Assembly (NCBI GenBank): GCA_021397835.1
Contig: JAJFZO010000896.1
Coordinates: forward strand, 6,674,501-6,738,500
Origin: Moringa oleifera
Lineage: Eukaryota; Streptophyta; Magnoliopsida; Brassicales; Moringaceae
Length of the DNA stretch: 64,000 bases
Direction of reading: 5' to 3'
Shown: positions 13,578 through 26,310 of the stretch, in pieces
Layout: every line of letters starts with the position of its first letter
Position numbering within the stretch: position 1 is the first letter of the stretch
Program-made: the position numbers and the translations under genes
The notes under the pieces: model-generated
What the model was told of the DNA's origin: nothing
The model's database searches: none
The model's input: the letters and a program-made list of their open reading frames with translations, nothing else

Positions 13578-15590
13578 ATGGAAGGGAAACCTATTATTAT
13601 GAAGCTCTTCATGATCATGGGTTTCGCTTCTTTGGTCATTCTTCGTGTTTACGCGGATGATTACGCGTTTAATCACCGTCAAATTAGTGCCTCTTATAGT
13701 GACCAAATGCGCAAAATGCAAGCGTTTAAGGCCTCATTGATCCGCCGCGATTTGGGTTCCGCAATCTCTCCTTCTCCTACCTCTGCTCCTCCACCTCAGG
13801 TATTCTTAATTGACATTGTTCTTCTTTTGATTTATATTCTAATTTAGTTTCTTCTTTTACTTTGGAGTATATGAGAATAATATGTACAACATTGACATTA
13901 GTTAGTAGAAAAGTGATGATAGTTGACGGGTAACGCTCATATGTAGGGTACAGCAACTCCACGTGTATACGGTGTGACATCTTACGGTGCAGATCCGACG
14001 GGGAAATCAGACAGCACGGAAGCGCTTCTTAAAGCACTTGCAGATGCATCTCAGGGTCCAAACGAAGGGATCTTGATGGACGGAATTGCTAATCTTGGGG
14101 GTGCACAGATCAATCTTGAAGGTGGTACTTACCTGATCACCAAACCCCTGCGCTTGCCCACTGCTGGCCTAGGAAATCTTATCGTACGTCTTGCAAATTT
14201 ACATACCTCCATTTTCTTCTTTCAATTCCTCTTGATTTCTTGATGGGAGTGATTATCACCACGTATGGGCCAGGTGGCCTCCTTGAAGGAAGCCACATGG
14301 CAGTGGTAGATTCTCGGGTTGATGAAGCAGTTGATCTGTTGAGGACTTGGACATATTATTGTACGCAATGACTCAAGGAAGGTGATCAAACTCCTATGTA
14401 TAATTCATCAGGAGGAAATCAAACACCATCTGCTTTATTAATTTAACTTTAATATAAAAAAGTCTTAAACAATTAACTAGCAGTACTTGGTCGTATATAA
14501 ACAAAGATAATGTTGGATCGATGTTCTCTATATATCTTAGCGACGGAATGAGTAATTTTATGATACATTATTGGTGCATTAACAGATTCACGGAGGGACA
14601 TTACGAGCGTCAGATGATTTTCCCACGGATGGGTATCTGATCGATTTATCAGGTTCATCTTCATCGTCGTCCTATAACTATGAGTTCATAACCCTCAAGG
14701 ACCTTCTCCTGGATGCTAATTACAGAGGGGGCGGCATCTCGGTTATACAGTCACTCAGGACCGCCATAGACAACTGTTACATCGCCCACTTCGGCAGCAA
14801 CGGGATCTTAGTACAGGGTGGCCATGAAACCTACATCAGGAACTCCTTCTTGGGCCAACACATCACCGCTGGCGGTGACAAAGGCGAACGCAACTTCACA
14901 GGCACAGCTATCAACCTGATGGGCAACGACAATGCGATTACAGACGTGGTGATCTTCTCGGCCGCTGTAGGGATCATGGTTTCAGGTCAAGCAAACATCC
15001 TGTCTGGTGTACACTGTTACAACAAGGCCACTGGTTTTGGTGGAACAGGGGTGTACCTGAAGCTGCCTAATTTGACGCAAACCAGGATCCTGAATTCTTA
15101 CTTTGATTTCACTGGTATTGTTGCTGAGGACCCAGTTCAGCTTCTCATCTCCTCCTGCTTCTTCCTCGGTGATGCTTACGTTCTGTTGAAATCAGTAAAT
15201 GGAGTTGCCAATGGAGTCAACATTGTTGACAACATGTTCTCTGGGTCTAATAAGGGCATTCAGATTGTTCAGTTGGATCAGTCGAATGGGCCTTTCAGAC
15301 AAGTTGATCAAGTTGTGGTTGATAGGAACAATGTTAACGGTATGAACGTAAGATCAACGGTGGCAAGATCATCTGTGCAAGGGAACGGGACATCCTGGAT
15401 CGTTGACTTTAATGGGGTTCTTTTGTTTCCTAACTTAATTAAGCATGCTCAATATTCATTAAGCACGGAGAGTAGCTCATTCCCTAACCATGCCTTGCGC
15501 AATGTGTCGAATAATCGGGTCGTGATCGAGTCCAATGTAGCAGTGTCCGCCAGCGTTTTTGTGGCAGTGCATCAAGGAGTAGCAAGCTGA
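13578..15590 (+). CDS. QRT3: QUARTET3-type polygalacturonase (pectate-lyase-3 beta-helix fold)
   Basis: Three exons: 13578-13799, 13947-14183, 14586-15590 (phase 0 joins), 487 residues, close to the Arabidopsis protein (about 480). Residues 1 to about 26 form a signal peptide (hydrophobic stretch LFMIMGFASLVILRVYA). A Ser/Pro/Thr linker precedes the beta-helix domain, which opens with YGADPTG (residues 87-93). Later hallmarks are YRGGGISVI, GGHETYIRNSFLGQH, GGDKGERNFTGTAI, GNDNAITD and CYNKATGFGGTG. Family knowledge: QRT3 is a divergent polygalacturonase secreted by the tapetum that degrades pollen-mother-cell-wall pectin so that microspores separate from tetrads. Residue-level similarity and its place next to SIEL both support QRT3 rather than its paralogue. 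A second in-frame Met at residue 8 could also start the signal peptide. Similar MITEs flank the gene at 10.2 and 16.9 kb. No disabling change is seen. Confidence 0.93.
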
Positions 15591-16916
15591 AAGCTAACTT
15601 TAACTTTTAGGAAAATAATTTCACGGCAAAATTGTGACTAAATGTTGAATATCAATAGAGATTTTCTCAATGGGTCACTTGTTGGACTATTTTGCTTAAA
15701 TATATGCAAGTAGGAGCGTTTGATTTTCTGAGGAAATTGAGAAAGAAAAAGCTATGGGGATTTGAATTTGGAAGCAAGCCATTCGAAATTTTGGGCGTGA
15801 CTTGCGCATTGCTCATTCCTAAAGCATTAGCTGTGAGCCCTACATACTTTCAAGAACCAACATATGTAGGACTAATTTTCTTATTTTTAAGCTATTAAAT
15901 TTAATAAATAATAGTTTATATTTTATATAACTGGGTTAATTTGAATTTGTGTTGATTTTTTTAATAAAAAAAGTTACAAGAATATTTTAGTAATTTTATT
16001 ATTAACAAAAAATTTTAAATCATTAAATTTATTAAATTATCACGTGTTATAATTTTATTAAAAGTTCAATACAATTTAAGTTAATACACAATTTTGATTT
16101 AATTAATATATCAAAGTTTGAAAAAAATTGTATAAATTTAAGTGAAAATGATGAACATGATCTCCATAGAGTACTCTAATATTAAATTATCGAATTAACT
16201 AATTTTTAAGAATTTCAATTAAAACTGTGATTTGATTAATTAATTAGAGTTGATTTGGCATATCCTGTACACACAAATACTGTTTATATATACATGCGAA
16301 CAATTTGATTTTTCTTGTTTTTTTTTTTTTCTTAACTAGAATGTTAGATTTTTACTAAAGACATTGAACTTCAAACCAGATGATTGTCGGTTAGTTGATC
16401 AAAATGTCTTCCTTGTAAAGCATAGTAGAGATAAAGAGACAATTGTTAATCTTCTGCATTGGAAGTACAATTGTATGAGGTTTCAAAATCATATTCTTTG
16501 GAGACAATGGTACAAAATCATAAGATGCATAATATATTTCTTATGTTAGGTGTGTATTTAATGCGAAAAAATAAAAATAAAAATTGTTTGGTCTTGTGCT
16601 CATGTTGCAGTGGACCACATGTCTAACATTTATTATGAATAAACCAGATATTTGAAGTATGTTTATTTATCAATAGTCAGAATGAATACGAATAAAAATA
16701 AACAAAATTTGAAATAAAGAAATAAATTGAAAATGAGATAGATATTTAACCCTTAAAAATCAGAGTTGAAATTCTATTTATATATTTATTTCGATCTGAA
16801 ATCGAAATAAAATGTTACAAATTTATTTATATATTATCTAAATGTATTTGTGTATTTTTAATTAAAAATATGTTATATATTTTTATTATAATATTAAAAA
16901 ATATAAATAAATATTA

Positions 16917-17459
16917 GGGTAAATATCATTTAAAACCTTGAGTTTAACGCTCTCTCTCCAATCAAATATTGACTTTCAAAATGTATCCAAACAGACCCTA
17001 ATTTATTGATTTTGTCCAAATTAAACCTGACTCAAACTGATTATAAAAAATTAATAAGTTTTTCCTTGTCAAAAATGACTAAAAACTTATCAAATAGATT
17101 TGACACTTTATTTTAATGTTATTCCTCAAATTTGAATTTTTTTTTAACTAATTCACTATTTTTTATGAATTTTTTAATTTTTTGATGGTATATTTTTTAA
17201 GAAAAATATTTTTAATACTTAAAAATTTTTGAATTTTTTTTATAATGATAGCTTAAATATTTTATTACATCCATAAAAAGTTATAAGTCAAAATTCGTTG
17301 TAAAATCTCTCTAATTTGAATATTTTTAATATTTAAATTTTTCAACGAGGTTCAATTTTAACAAAATTAAAATACTAAGGCTTGTTTGGATACTTTTTAA
17401 AAGTAAAGGTTTGATTGGAGAGAGAGGGTAAAATTTAAGGTTTTAAATGACATTTACCC
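16917..17459 (+). mobile_element. Mutator-like MITE, copy 2 (543 bp)
   Basis: Same family and orientation as the copy at 10228-10769, with only a few percent of positions differing by eye. The ends are GGGTAAAT...ATTTACCC, flanked by a perfect 9-bp duplication TAAATATTA (16908-16916 and 17460-17468). The perfect target duplication suggests this insertion is the younger of the two. Confidence 0.92.
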
Positions 17460-18283
17460 TAAATATTAATTAAACTTGTATTTTTAAAATAAATTAAAAT
17501 ATTAAATATTAATTTTTTATTAATAATAAATATTTATTTTTTTCTATTTTATTTAAATACTTTTTCAATAAAAAACAACGATGAAAAAGAAACATCATGA
17601 AGAGAATAGGGTATCTTTGATATTTTAGGGTAAAGTTTATATAAAAGTCTGAATTATACTTTTTTTTAATCAAATTTTTTAAAAACGTCTTCTAATAAAT
17701 CATAAGCTATTAATTCAATTTAAATTAAATTCTATCAAAAAATTTAAAAACTAAAGATAATCTCAAATCTTTTACAAGGAACTTTAATTTGTAATTTTTC
17801 ATAAATGTTAAAAAATATTCAAAATACTGTTATAAAAAATTTAAAATTTTAAGTAGTGAAAATATTTTTTTAAAAAATTATATTGTATTAAATAATTTAA
17901 AAATTTATAAAAATTATTTTTAAAAAATCAGTTAAAAATTATTTAAATTTTAAAAAATAAAATAAAAATAAGATGTAGAATTTATTTGACTAATTTTTTA
18001 AATATTTTAACCATAAAAAATACTATGATTTTTTATAATTGTTTTGACTAAGATCTACTTTAAATAAAATCAATATATCAAAATTTGTTTAAAAATATTT
18101 TAAAAATAAAAAAATTTAAATGACTTTTTATTATTTTTGTTTAAATATTTAGAAAAAAAATAATAATTTATCTTACACTTTAAGACTAAAAAGTTCAACT
18201 TTATACCTGTTTTCGAATTATCACTTCAGTTTTTAATTTTAATTTTTAATTTTTAATTTTTATTATATGATAAAAATTAAGAT

Positions 18284-18819
18284 GAAAGTCTCATAAAATT
18301 TTGATATTTATTTTATATTATTAATCAAATTTTTATATTTAAAAATAATGAATCAAATTTTAATCTGTCAATTTGAAATAAATTAAACCTTATTAAAAAA
18401 ATTTAAAAATAAACATATTCAAATTTAAGATGTTATACAATAAATTTTAATTTAAAATTTTTTATAAATATAAAAAATATTCACATTATCGTTCAAAAAA
18501 AATTTTCATAAATTTTTGAATAATTATGTTATTTTAAATTTTTTTTAACATAATAAATTTTAAAAATATATTTTTAAAAAACAAAAAATTATAATTTTTT
18601 GGTAATAGTAGCTTAAATATTTTTTAAAATATGTAAAAAAATTTTAAGTCAAAAATTTAGTTTATAAAATCATCAATTTGAATACTTTTAATTTTTAAAA
18701 ATTTTAATAAAATTTAATTTAAATTAAATTGATAAATTAAAATTAAAATTATTATTTTTTAAACATAAAAATTTGATTAGTAACAAAAGATAAATATCAA
18801 AATTTTATAAAATCTTTCT
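18284..18819. mobile_element. AT-rich foldback/MITE related to the Mutator-like family
   Basis: The left end GAAAGTCTCATAAAATTTTG and the inverse of the right end (GAAAGATTTTATAAAATTTTG, shared over about 55 bp including ATTTTGATATTTAT and AATCAAATTTTTAT) form terminal inverted repeats. Inside, the order of motifs (TAGCTTAAATATTTT, then AAGTCAAAA, then AATTTGAATA) is the same as in the MITEs at 10.2 and 16.9 kb, so it looks like an older relative. No clear 9-bp duplication was found. Confidence 0.6.
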
Positions 18820-19954
18820 CTTAAAAATTATTACAAAAATATAAAATATATTTTGATTTTTGATAATTTCATTATTAATTCATGATTTAAAAGATAAATC
18901 CATTGAGGTCACCATTTAAATAGGATGATGCTATACATATATATGTACTTGTGAGCACAACATAAGTTCAGAAAAGGTTGTATTACTGGCTGGCAACCAA
19001 CCAAGAACCTTCCTTGCTTTTATCACTCGTTAATTGTCATTGAAAGTTTAGCCCCTCGGCATTAAGAGAATGATACTAAGACAGAATTTATTCCCCCCAG
19101 AAAAAGATTTACTAGAAAAAAAGCTGAGCAGTGAGATTTGCACTCTCTGGCCACCACCACCATGGAAGCTCCCATCAATCGCACGTCACAATTAATGCTA
19201 TTTACCCCAACTGACGCTTCTGCTCTCTCTTTTTTCTTTTTTGTTCTTTTCTCCCTATGAATCCATAAATAAGCACAGTTTTATTAGCATTAAATATATA
19301 TTTTAATATATAAAATTACCCTTTAACATAAATGATGCCCTTTCACTCTTTTCTCTCCTTTTTTTTTAGAGAAAAATTAATAAATACTAAAACATTTTAT
19401 AATTTTAAAATTCCAACCCTTGGGGCAATAGTATTTAGAAAAGACGGTTGAGTTGGAATATTGAGGAAGCGACCCTAAAGAAAACAAACAAAAAAAGACT
19501 AAAAAGTCTTTCGGCAAAAACCGTCAAAGTTGTAACATTTCTGTGCTTTACAGAGAGGACCTCCCGCGTGTTATGCCAATTTTATTTTTTATTTTCTTTT
19601 ACTTTCTTCTATGCTTTTATTTTCCAAAAAAATATTCTTTTTTTAATTATAAAAGAGAGTCTTTTGGTTTGGGTTCTCTTTCCATGAGATAAATGGAAGA
19701 TATATTCCCATTGGCATGCATAGAATCTTCTTTAATTTCCTCTTCCATTACGTAAAAGAAGAAAAAACATAAAAATCAGATTATATAAGATTTGGTTGCT
19801 ACCAATAACAATGTAGCATTACCTAAAAGTTGTGTTCTACTCTTATAAAAAAGTACAAAAATGTTATTCTCACTTCATTTTTTTAGAATATTTAAATTAT
19901 TATTTGTATTAAAATATATTAATTAGTAGGGGCTGTGATCAGCAATCCCTTTCT

Positions 19955-19961
19955 TATATAA
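19955..19961 (+). promoter_or_regulatory. Possible TATA box of the QRT3 paralogue
   Basis: TATATAA lies 205 bp upstream of the ATG at 20166. If transcription starts about 30 bp downstream, the leader would include a four-codon upstream ORF (ATG at 20016, stop ending at 20030). No other upstream ATG intervenes. This is inference. Confidence 0.35.
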
Positions 19962-20165
19962 TTACGACGCACGTTAGCTACAAAGACTGCTCAAGACAGA
20001 CAGGAAAGCGCATCGATGCCGACTACTTGAGTTCCCCAAGTTACGGTCTCATTATTTGCTACCACTGCCATCTTTCATTGCAAACCAAGCCCTCCAAGCT
20101 CCCATCATCATCTCTCTCTACAATCTCACTTGCACTACAAGACAAAGCAGCAGTAAAAGGAGAAA

Positions 20166-22284
20166 ATGAAGCTTTTCTTCATCTTGTGCTTCGTTTCATT
20201 CTTCTTGGTGCACGAAACATGTTCCCAAACAAAGCAGAGGCTCCAGGAATTCCAGAAAAGGCTTCAAGAGATATCGGCACCGACTCCCACTCAACCCCCC
20301 GCCGCATCCCCACCAGCTTCAAGCTCCAAAATGGTGAGCCATATACATTCTCTTTCAGCAACTTAGACTACTATCTCTTTGGGTTATAGTTAAATGTTAA
20401 TGGGCTTTCTTTCAAAATCAACGTGTTGCTCAGAAAGGGAGAGTGTTGTATCCAATTGGGTACGGGGCTGACCCGACCGGGACACAAGAGAGCAGCGACG
20501 CCATACTTGAAGCTTTAAGCGACGCTTTCCAATTGCAAAGTGAGTTTCAATTGCTGCCCGGTGTCAATGACTTGGGCGGTGTTGTCATCGACTTGCAAGG
20601 CGGAAACTACAAAATCGGCAAGCCCATCAGATTTCCTGCTTCCGGTGGAGCCAATGTTGTGGTCGGTAACCCCTCACTCTCTCCGAATATTCACTTGGAA
20701 AAGTGGCACATGATCAAGCTGTGATCACGAGCACCTAATTATACAACTTTCTACTTATGGCTCTGTTTTCTGTCGTTTTCTGTTCAGTATATAAGATGAG
20801 ATATTTCTATGAAAAGTTGCGTCTTCATGTGACCTGGGCAGCTGTTCCTAGTTCTGTTGTCAACTTGAGAGTCTTCCATTAAATTAACAATTTGTTTTCC
20901 TCTTCTGGGATGAGATGCTTTCTTACATCAAACGTGCACAGATGATGAAAATATGTCCATTGAGGGTCGCATTTTCATGTGACTTTTGCTACTTGGGTAA
21001 TGGACTGAAATTTCCATGTGAAAAGTGTCCAGGTCGATGTACTTTACAATTTCTTTTTCTTTTTCTTTCTCTTTCAGGGTGAGATATGCTTTTTATGTTA
21101 CAAATGCACAGATCATGATAGCACTTCTTTTGTGACGACGGAAACAAACTTTCTTGGGAATATAACGGAAATTGATGTGTATTATATGAAATCAGGTCCA
21201 AGGAGGGACTCTGCGAGCATCGGATACATTTCCTGGTGATCGGCATCTCGTCGAGCTTGTTTCTCCAAATTCTCAGCCACTTGAGAAATCATCCTCTGTT
21301 CATGGCGACCATCATTTTGGTGACCAGAAGGATCGCAACGACGGTATCTACTACGAGGACATCACCTTCCGCGACATCCTCTTCGATTCAAGCTACCGAG
21401 GCGGAGGCCTTTTCATCATCGATTCTGCCAGGATTCGGATAACCAATTGCTTCTTTCTCCGTTTCACGACAGAAGGAGTTCTTGTCCAAAAGGGTCATGA
21501 GACCTTCTTATCAGGCTGCTTCCTAGGGCAACATCCAACCATCGGAGGGGATAAAGGCGAGAGAGATTATTCTGGCACTGCCATTGATATTGCCGGTAAC
21601 GATAATGCCATCACCGACGTTGTCATTTTCTCGGCCGCCATTGGAATCCTGCTCAGAGGTCAGGCCAACATCGTCACTGGTGCGCATTGCTATAACAAGG
21701 CAACATATTTTGGTGGCATAGGCATATTGGTGAAACTAACAGCAGGCTCATCTCTAACTAGGATAGCTAATTGCTACTTGGACTACACCGGCGTAGTTAT
21801 GGAAGATCCGGTTCAAGTTCATGTTACTAACACACTTTTCTTAGGAGACGCCAACGTAATTTTCAAGTCGATTCACGGCAAAATTTCGGGCGTAAACATC
21901 GTAGACAATATGTTCAACGGCAGTCCCAATAACATGGTACCGATAATAAAACTAGATGGCGAATTTGACACGATTGATCAAGTGGTGGTCGAACGCAACA
22001 ATGCAGTGGGTATGAGGTTGAAATCGACGGCAGCCAAGTTGACGGTGGTCGGAAACGGGACGAGGTGGGTGGCAGACTTCTCGCCGGTATTGGTGTTTCC
22101 AGATCGGATTAATCATTTCCAGTATTCGTTTTCCGTTCAAGGGCTGTTCTTCCCCGTAGTACATGCAGTGACCAATGTTTCCGGTAATATTGTGGTTGTG
22201 GAGAGTGACCGGGAAGTCAATGGGGCCGTGTCCGTGGCTGTTGATCAGTACGATGCGGCTGGAGGGAGTAATTTTGCCTTGTAA
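20166..22284 (+). CDS. QRT3-like polygalacturonase/pectin-lyase-fold protein (At4g20040-type)
   Basis: Three exons: 20166-20333, 20434-20661, 21196-22284 (phase 0), 494 residues, with the same intron positions as QRT3 upstream. Residues 1 to about 20 (MKLFFILCFVSFFLVHETCS) are a signal peptide, followed by a Lys/Gln-rich stretch and a Pro/Ser/Thr-rich linker. The beta-helix domain opens with YGADPTG (residues 66-72), then YRGGGLFII, KGHETFLSGCFLGQH, GGDKGERDYSGTAIDI, GNDNAITDVVIFSAAIGI and CYNKATYFGGIGI. It is clearly a tandem duplicate of QRT3 but diverged, and by position it corresponds to Arabidopsis At4g20040. Its substrate is not established; a secreted pectin-modifying role is inferred from the family. 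The exon 2 donor is GTCGGT; a GTAACC site 4 nt further on would break the frame. It appears intact. Confidence 0.9.
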
Positions 22285-22482
22285 ATATCAAATTTTGAAC
22301 GATTTTCTCTTGATCCATTTGACAAAATGGTGGGTACTTTGTTCATTAATAAGCAGAAATAGCAGGGGAGATCACTCAAGTGGGCATTTCAAATGATTTT
22401 AAGGTGTGAATTTTGAAGTAATAGTTATGTAAGCAATTTATCAAAAATTTATGATTTAACTTTTTTTTTTTAATCACATAAT

Positions 22483-22886
22483 CCAGTTGGTAGGCAGTGC
22501 CACCAAAACATTTCCTCCCCAAGATCAATTGGCAAATGGGCTAACCTATGTGCCAAATCATTAGCTTTCCTGGATAGCTTGAAAGCAATCACTCTCAACT
22601 TGCAAAGGCATGTTTCTAAAGTTTTAAGTTCTTCTCAATTTCGCATCTAATGGCTAGCATCTCACCCTGCATTGGAGATAGAACTGCCATGAAAAATGAT
22701 TTCGCCTGGATCGTTCTTAATCATGACTTCCATCTTAACCTGAGAAGAACGTTCAGCAGAAGGGACATCGGCATTCAATTTGAAGCTTCTTGAAGGTGGA
22801 GGTTGCCATATAGGCTGAGTGAGAGGTTGATTGGCCTTAACTTCGTTAGCCACTCGTTGTGCTTCCTGCAGAATTGTTGAGGGCAT
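22483..22886 (-). pseudogene. LINE (non-LTR retrotransposon) RNase H fragment
   Basis: Read on the - strand, about 22662-22886 encodes WQPPPSRSFKLNADVPSAE... followed by VKMEVMIKNDPGEIIFHGSS, matching the plant LINE RNase H start (W-x-P-P-P-x-x-x-K-x-N-x-D followed by V-I-x-x-x-x-G). Further downstream, 22640-22680 gives MQGEMLAIRCEIE, then pieces such as VESDCFQAI and ANDLAHRLAHLPIDLG, the usual C-terminal end. The pieces lie in different frames and internal segments are missing, so it is a degraded copy. It sits about 200 bp past the stop of the QRT3 paralogue. Confidence 0.7.
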
Positions 22887-25800
22887 GCTACAGGTTTAAC
22901 CATCAAAAACCCTACAGTGATTTTTCAAGATGCTTCTGCACACTGTGGAAAAGAAGTCCAGCATCTGCCAACTATTCATCTGATCTAATAATTAACTTCC
23001 ATGTTTCATGGTTCAGAGTTAAACTTGACAACCTCGTGCCCAGTCCCTTCTTTATGCCTTCCCACACACAGGGGGCAAGATTATCATGTAATTATTTTTA
23101 ACATTAATCATATTTGTATGTGAATCAAAATTTAAATAATTATCATCAATGAATATAATAATAATTATTATTTTAATAAATAAACATAATTATTAAAATA
23201 AATACAGAAAACTTAATGCATAAAACGTTAAATTTAACCAAGATTTTGAAATATGAATTGAGGCAATTTTGTTTAAAATATTTTAATTTTAATTTAATTT
23301 AGATATGATTAAAAAATTTAAAAATTAAGAAGATATAACTTTCGGATCTTGAAATTTTTTAAAAACATAAAAAATATTTAAATTATTGTTATTAAAAATA
23401 TTATTTTTAAAAATATTAAATATATATTAATTTTAGAATATTAAAATTTTAATAAATTCATAAAAATGATTCCAAATAAAAAATTATTCAAATTTAAAAA
23501 ATAAAATCAAAATGAAGTGTATAATTTATTTTGTTATTTTTTAGATTTTTAAAAATATTATTAATTTTTTATATTCATTTAAGCTAGAGTTCAAATCGAA
23601 CCAAAATTAAAATATTTGAAGTACAAAAGAAATTTAAAATTTAAATTAAAAAATAATGTAACTTAAAATTTTTATATTTATCTTTGTTATTATTATTATT
23701 AACTTAATAATGCAGTAAATGGCTATAAAAATTGCTTAATTTTAATGAGTAATGTTTCATTACGGTTTATTTATTATTATTAATTCAAATAATATAGTAG
23801 ATTTTTGTTAAAAAAAAAGGTTTTAATGAGTAAAATTATCGTTAGGGTTCATTTTCTAAAGTGACAGGCACTTTCACTACAGAAAGCACCAAAAAAGAAA
23901 AAAAAAAAATGGAATGCTTTTAAATTCGTGGGACATGGAGACTAAAACGGTGTGGAGGAATGGAAAGAAGGGAACACTGGCGGTGACTCTGACAGAGCGC
24001 CTAAAAAAGTAAGAAACACAAGAAGGCTAGGAGACTTGATGCATGCCTTATAGTTCCTAATAAAAGAAATGTCAAACAACCCCACTTACTTTTCTTCCAG
24101 TTGGCTTTGCCCATTTTATTGTAGCACTATCGAACCTAAGAATTCACCTCTTTGTTTTCGTAAAAAAAAAATTAAAATAATAAAATAATTATTTAATTGT
24201 TTATAAAATAAATATTATTTTCAATTTTAAATTTTTAATTAAATTTTAATTTTAAAATATTTTCAAACAAATTTTTATCTATTAATTTTATCTAAATTGA
24301 ATTTTGATAAAAATAATTATGAAAAATTAATGATATTTTCATCTTTTAAGTTTGAGTAATTTTCAACTAACGAATAATTTTTCATAAATTTTTTAAAATC
24401 TTGAAATTAAATTTTCTTAAAAAAATTCTCAATGCTGAAAAAATTTTGAATTTTTTTTGATCATACTAAATATTTTTTACATATGTGAAAAATATCAAAT
24501 CAAAATTTATTAAAAAATCTTTAATTTAAATATATTTAATTTATAAATTTTTAATAAAATTTAATATGATTTAAATTGATAAATTAAAATTCATTTAAAA
24601 CATTTTTAAAATTTGATTAAAGAAAAAATAAAACTCAAAATTTTGAATAATATTTATTATTAATTATATTAACTTAATAAAAAATATATTAATAAATTTA
24701 TAATTATTTATTTTATTAAATTATTTATGTACTATATTTTTTAAAAAAAAATTAACGTAACTTCCATCAATAAAGAATTTTGATTAGAAACATAAACTTT
24801 AAAATTGAAATAAATTAGAAAGGTGCAATTGATTTATAGGATATATGATAATACCAAAGTTGATGTGTTATGATGAAGTTGTAATGCCATATGATTTTGC
24901 GTTAAAAACCATCAAGTTTTGAAGCTCATGGGAAGGGATTGCATTCAATAGGATATCTTAATTAAAGGAGGATTAATAGAATTGTTTTGTAATTAAATTA
25001 TTCAATCAATATTAAGAGCGGTTCAATGAGCTATTATTAATAAATGTTTTACTAATCTAACTTAGATAATCATATTAAATTACTCAACCGACAATTTATA
25101 TTAAAAGGGACTATAGTTGATTAAATTGATATAAATTCTTGTATTTATGAGTTTTATAGTATGGAATTTTATAAGAAAAAATTTAAATTATGATAGATTA
25201 TATTTAAAAGGATAATGTTATTTATATCGTTGTTATTTAAGTAGATCTTTATTTAAAAATAAATGACACACATACATATATTTCATATTTTGATCTTATT
25301 GATGAAATTTGTTTTTAGTCCACTCCAACAAAAATGGGTGGATTTTGATCTTTCTCTCAATTACGTTTTCTAGATGTGATCTAATTGAATGTTTGAGAAC
25401 AATTTTGAATAAGATGATCAAAATTCTGATATGATGAAAATTAATCTTACATGATGATGATTCTTCATAGAACAAGAGAATTTTGGTTGCTTATTTGGTT
25501 GTGGATCCATTTGATTCTCCCCATGTCAAGTTCAGGGGCCTCTCTGTAGGAGTCATCTGGGCCCAGCTTTTCATGCCCAAATGATTCTAAATGGTGTGGG
25601 AGCAACAGATTGCAATAGTGAATCAAAGCTGTTCTCAAGGGAAGTTGATATCATCAATCAAAGCATTGGAAGCCATATTTTTATTTAGTTTTAGTTTTTT
25701 TAATTATTTTAAAAAAGTTAAAGCGAAAAGGAAAATACACAAAAAGAAAATGGCACTATGCATAAAGGTACAGAAAATTAGTCCACCCCTTTTCTCCAAA

Positions 25801-26156
25801 AGATAACCATTTTTTTTAATTTACAAAATGGGATTGGTGCCAAAGCATTTGTTAATGATTGAATAAAAGAACAGAATGTGAAGGTAAAATTAACTTATCT
25901 GGGATTGCTTAATCTTCTCCAACAGAAATGGGAGTGGCTTGCTGAACGACCCTGTTTTTGCAAAGACAAAAGGTAGTGGCCCTTGTACCAAGTCTTGTCA
26001 TTGCACCATTCAACTTTTTCTGGCAACAACTTGATGAACCCTCCATAGAAAGCTACTTAAAGTGCTTAAATTTCAAAGGGAGAATGTTTCTTTTCTATCT
26101 TTTTTGAAGCCCATCAACGAAAAGCAGAGGAGACAGTGGTGACTATCTAACTAAGC
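22887..26156. other. Intergenic DNA between the QRT3 paralogue and the RING gene
   Basis: Mostly AT-rich sequence. About 24207-24659 is another foldback relative (listed separately), and 23270-23650 has similar AT-rich motifs. Positions 25540-26150 are more mixed in composition and probably include the RING gene promoter. I see no gene here; the frames at 22859 and 25591 are unsupported. Confidence 0.55.
24207..24659. repeat. Old AT-rich foldback repeat
   Basis: The left end (AATAAATATTATTTTCAATT) and the inverse of the right end (AATAAATATTATTCAAAATT) pair, with further AT-rich complementarity inward. The right half carries the CAAATCAAAATTTATT and ATTTAAATATATTTAA order that is shared, in diverged form, with the MITEs at 16.9 and 18.3 kb. 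It is a highly decayed family member; AT-richness makes the borders uncertain. Confidence 0.4.
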
Positions 26157-26310
26157 ATGGCAGCGTTAATCAGATTACCACCAACTATATACTCCACATT
26201 CAGTCTGAATTTGCTTCCTCTTTTTGCCCTCCTGTTCCCTTTGCGTGTCTACAATGTACAAATCCCCGCCTCATGTCTTTCACTTCCCCATCTCCACATC
26301 TCCTCCTGCC

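Larger units (their letters stand above)
15591..20165. other. Intergenic DNA between QRT3 and its paralogue
   Basis: It holds the second Mutator-like MITE (16917-17459), a diverged relative at about 17630-18180, a foldback at 18284-18819, and the promoter/leader of the next gene. The reading frames at 15692, 16364 and 19448 are short, AT-rich and without recognisable domains. Positions 17460-18900 are extremely AT-rich. Confidence 0.6.

Noticed and set aside
20027..20389. 120-residue + strand frame at the start of the QRT3 paralogue
   Set aside because: It overlaps exon 1 in another frame; the frame from 20166 has a signal peptide and joins the conserved exon 2.
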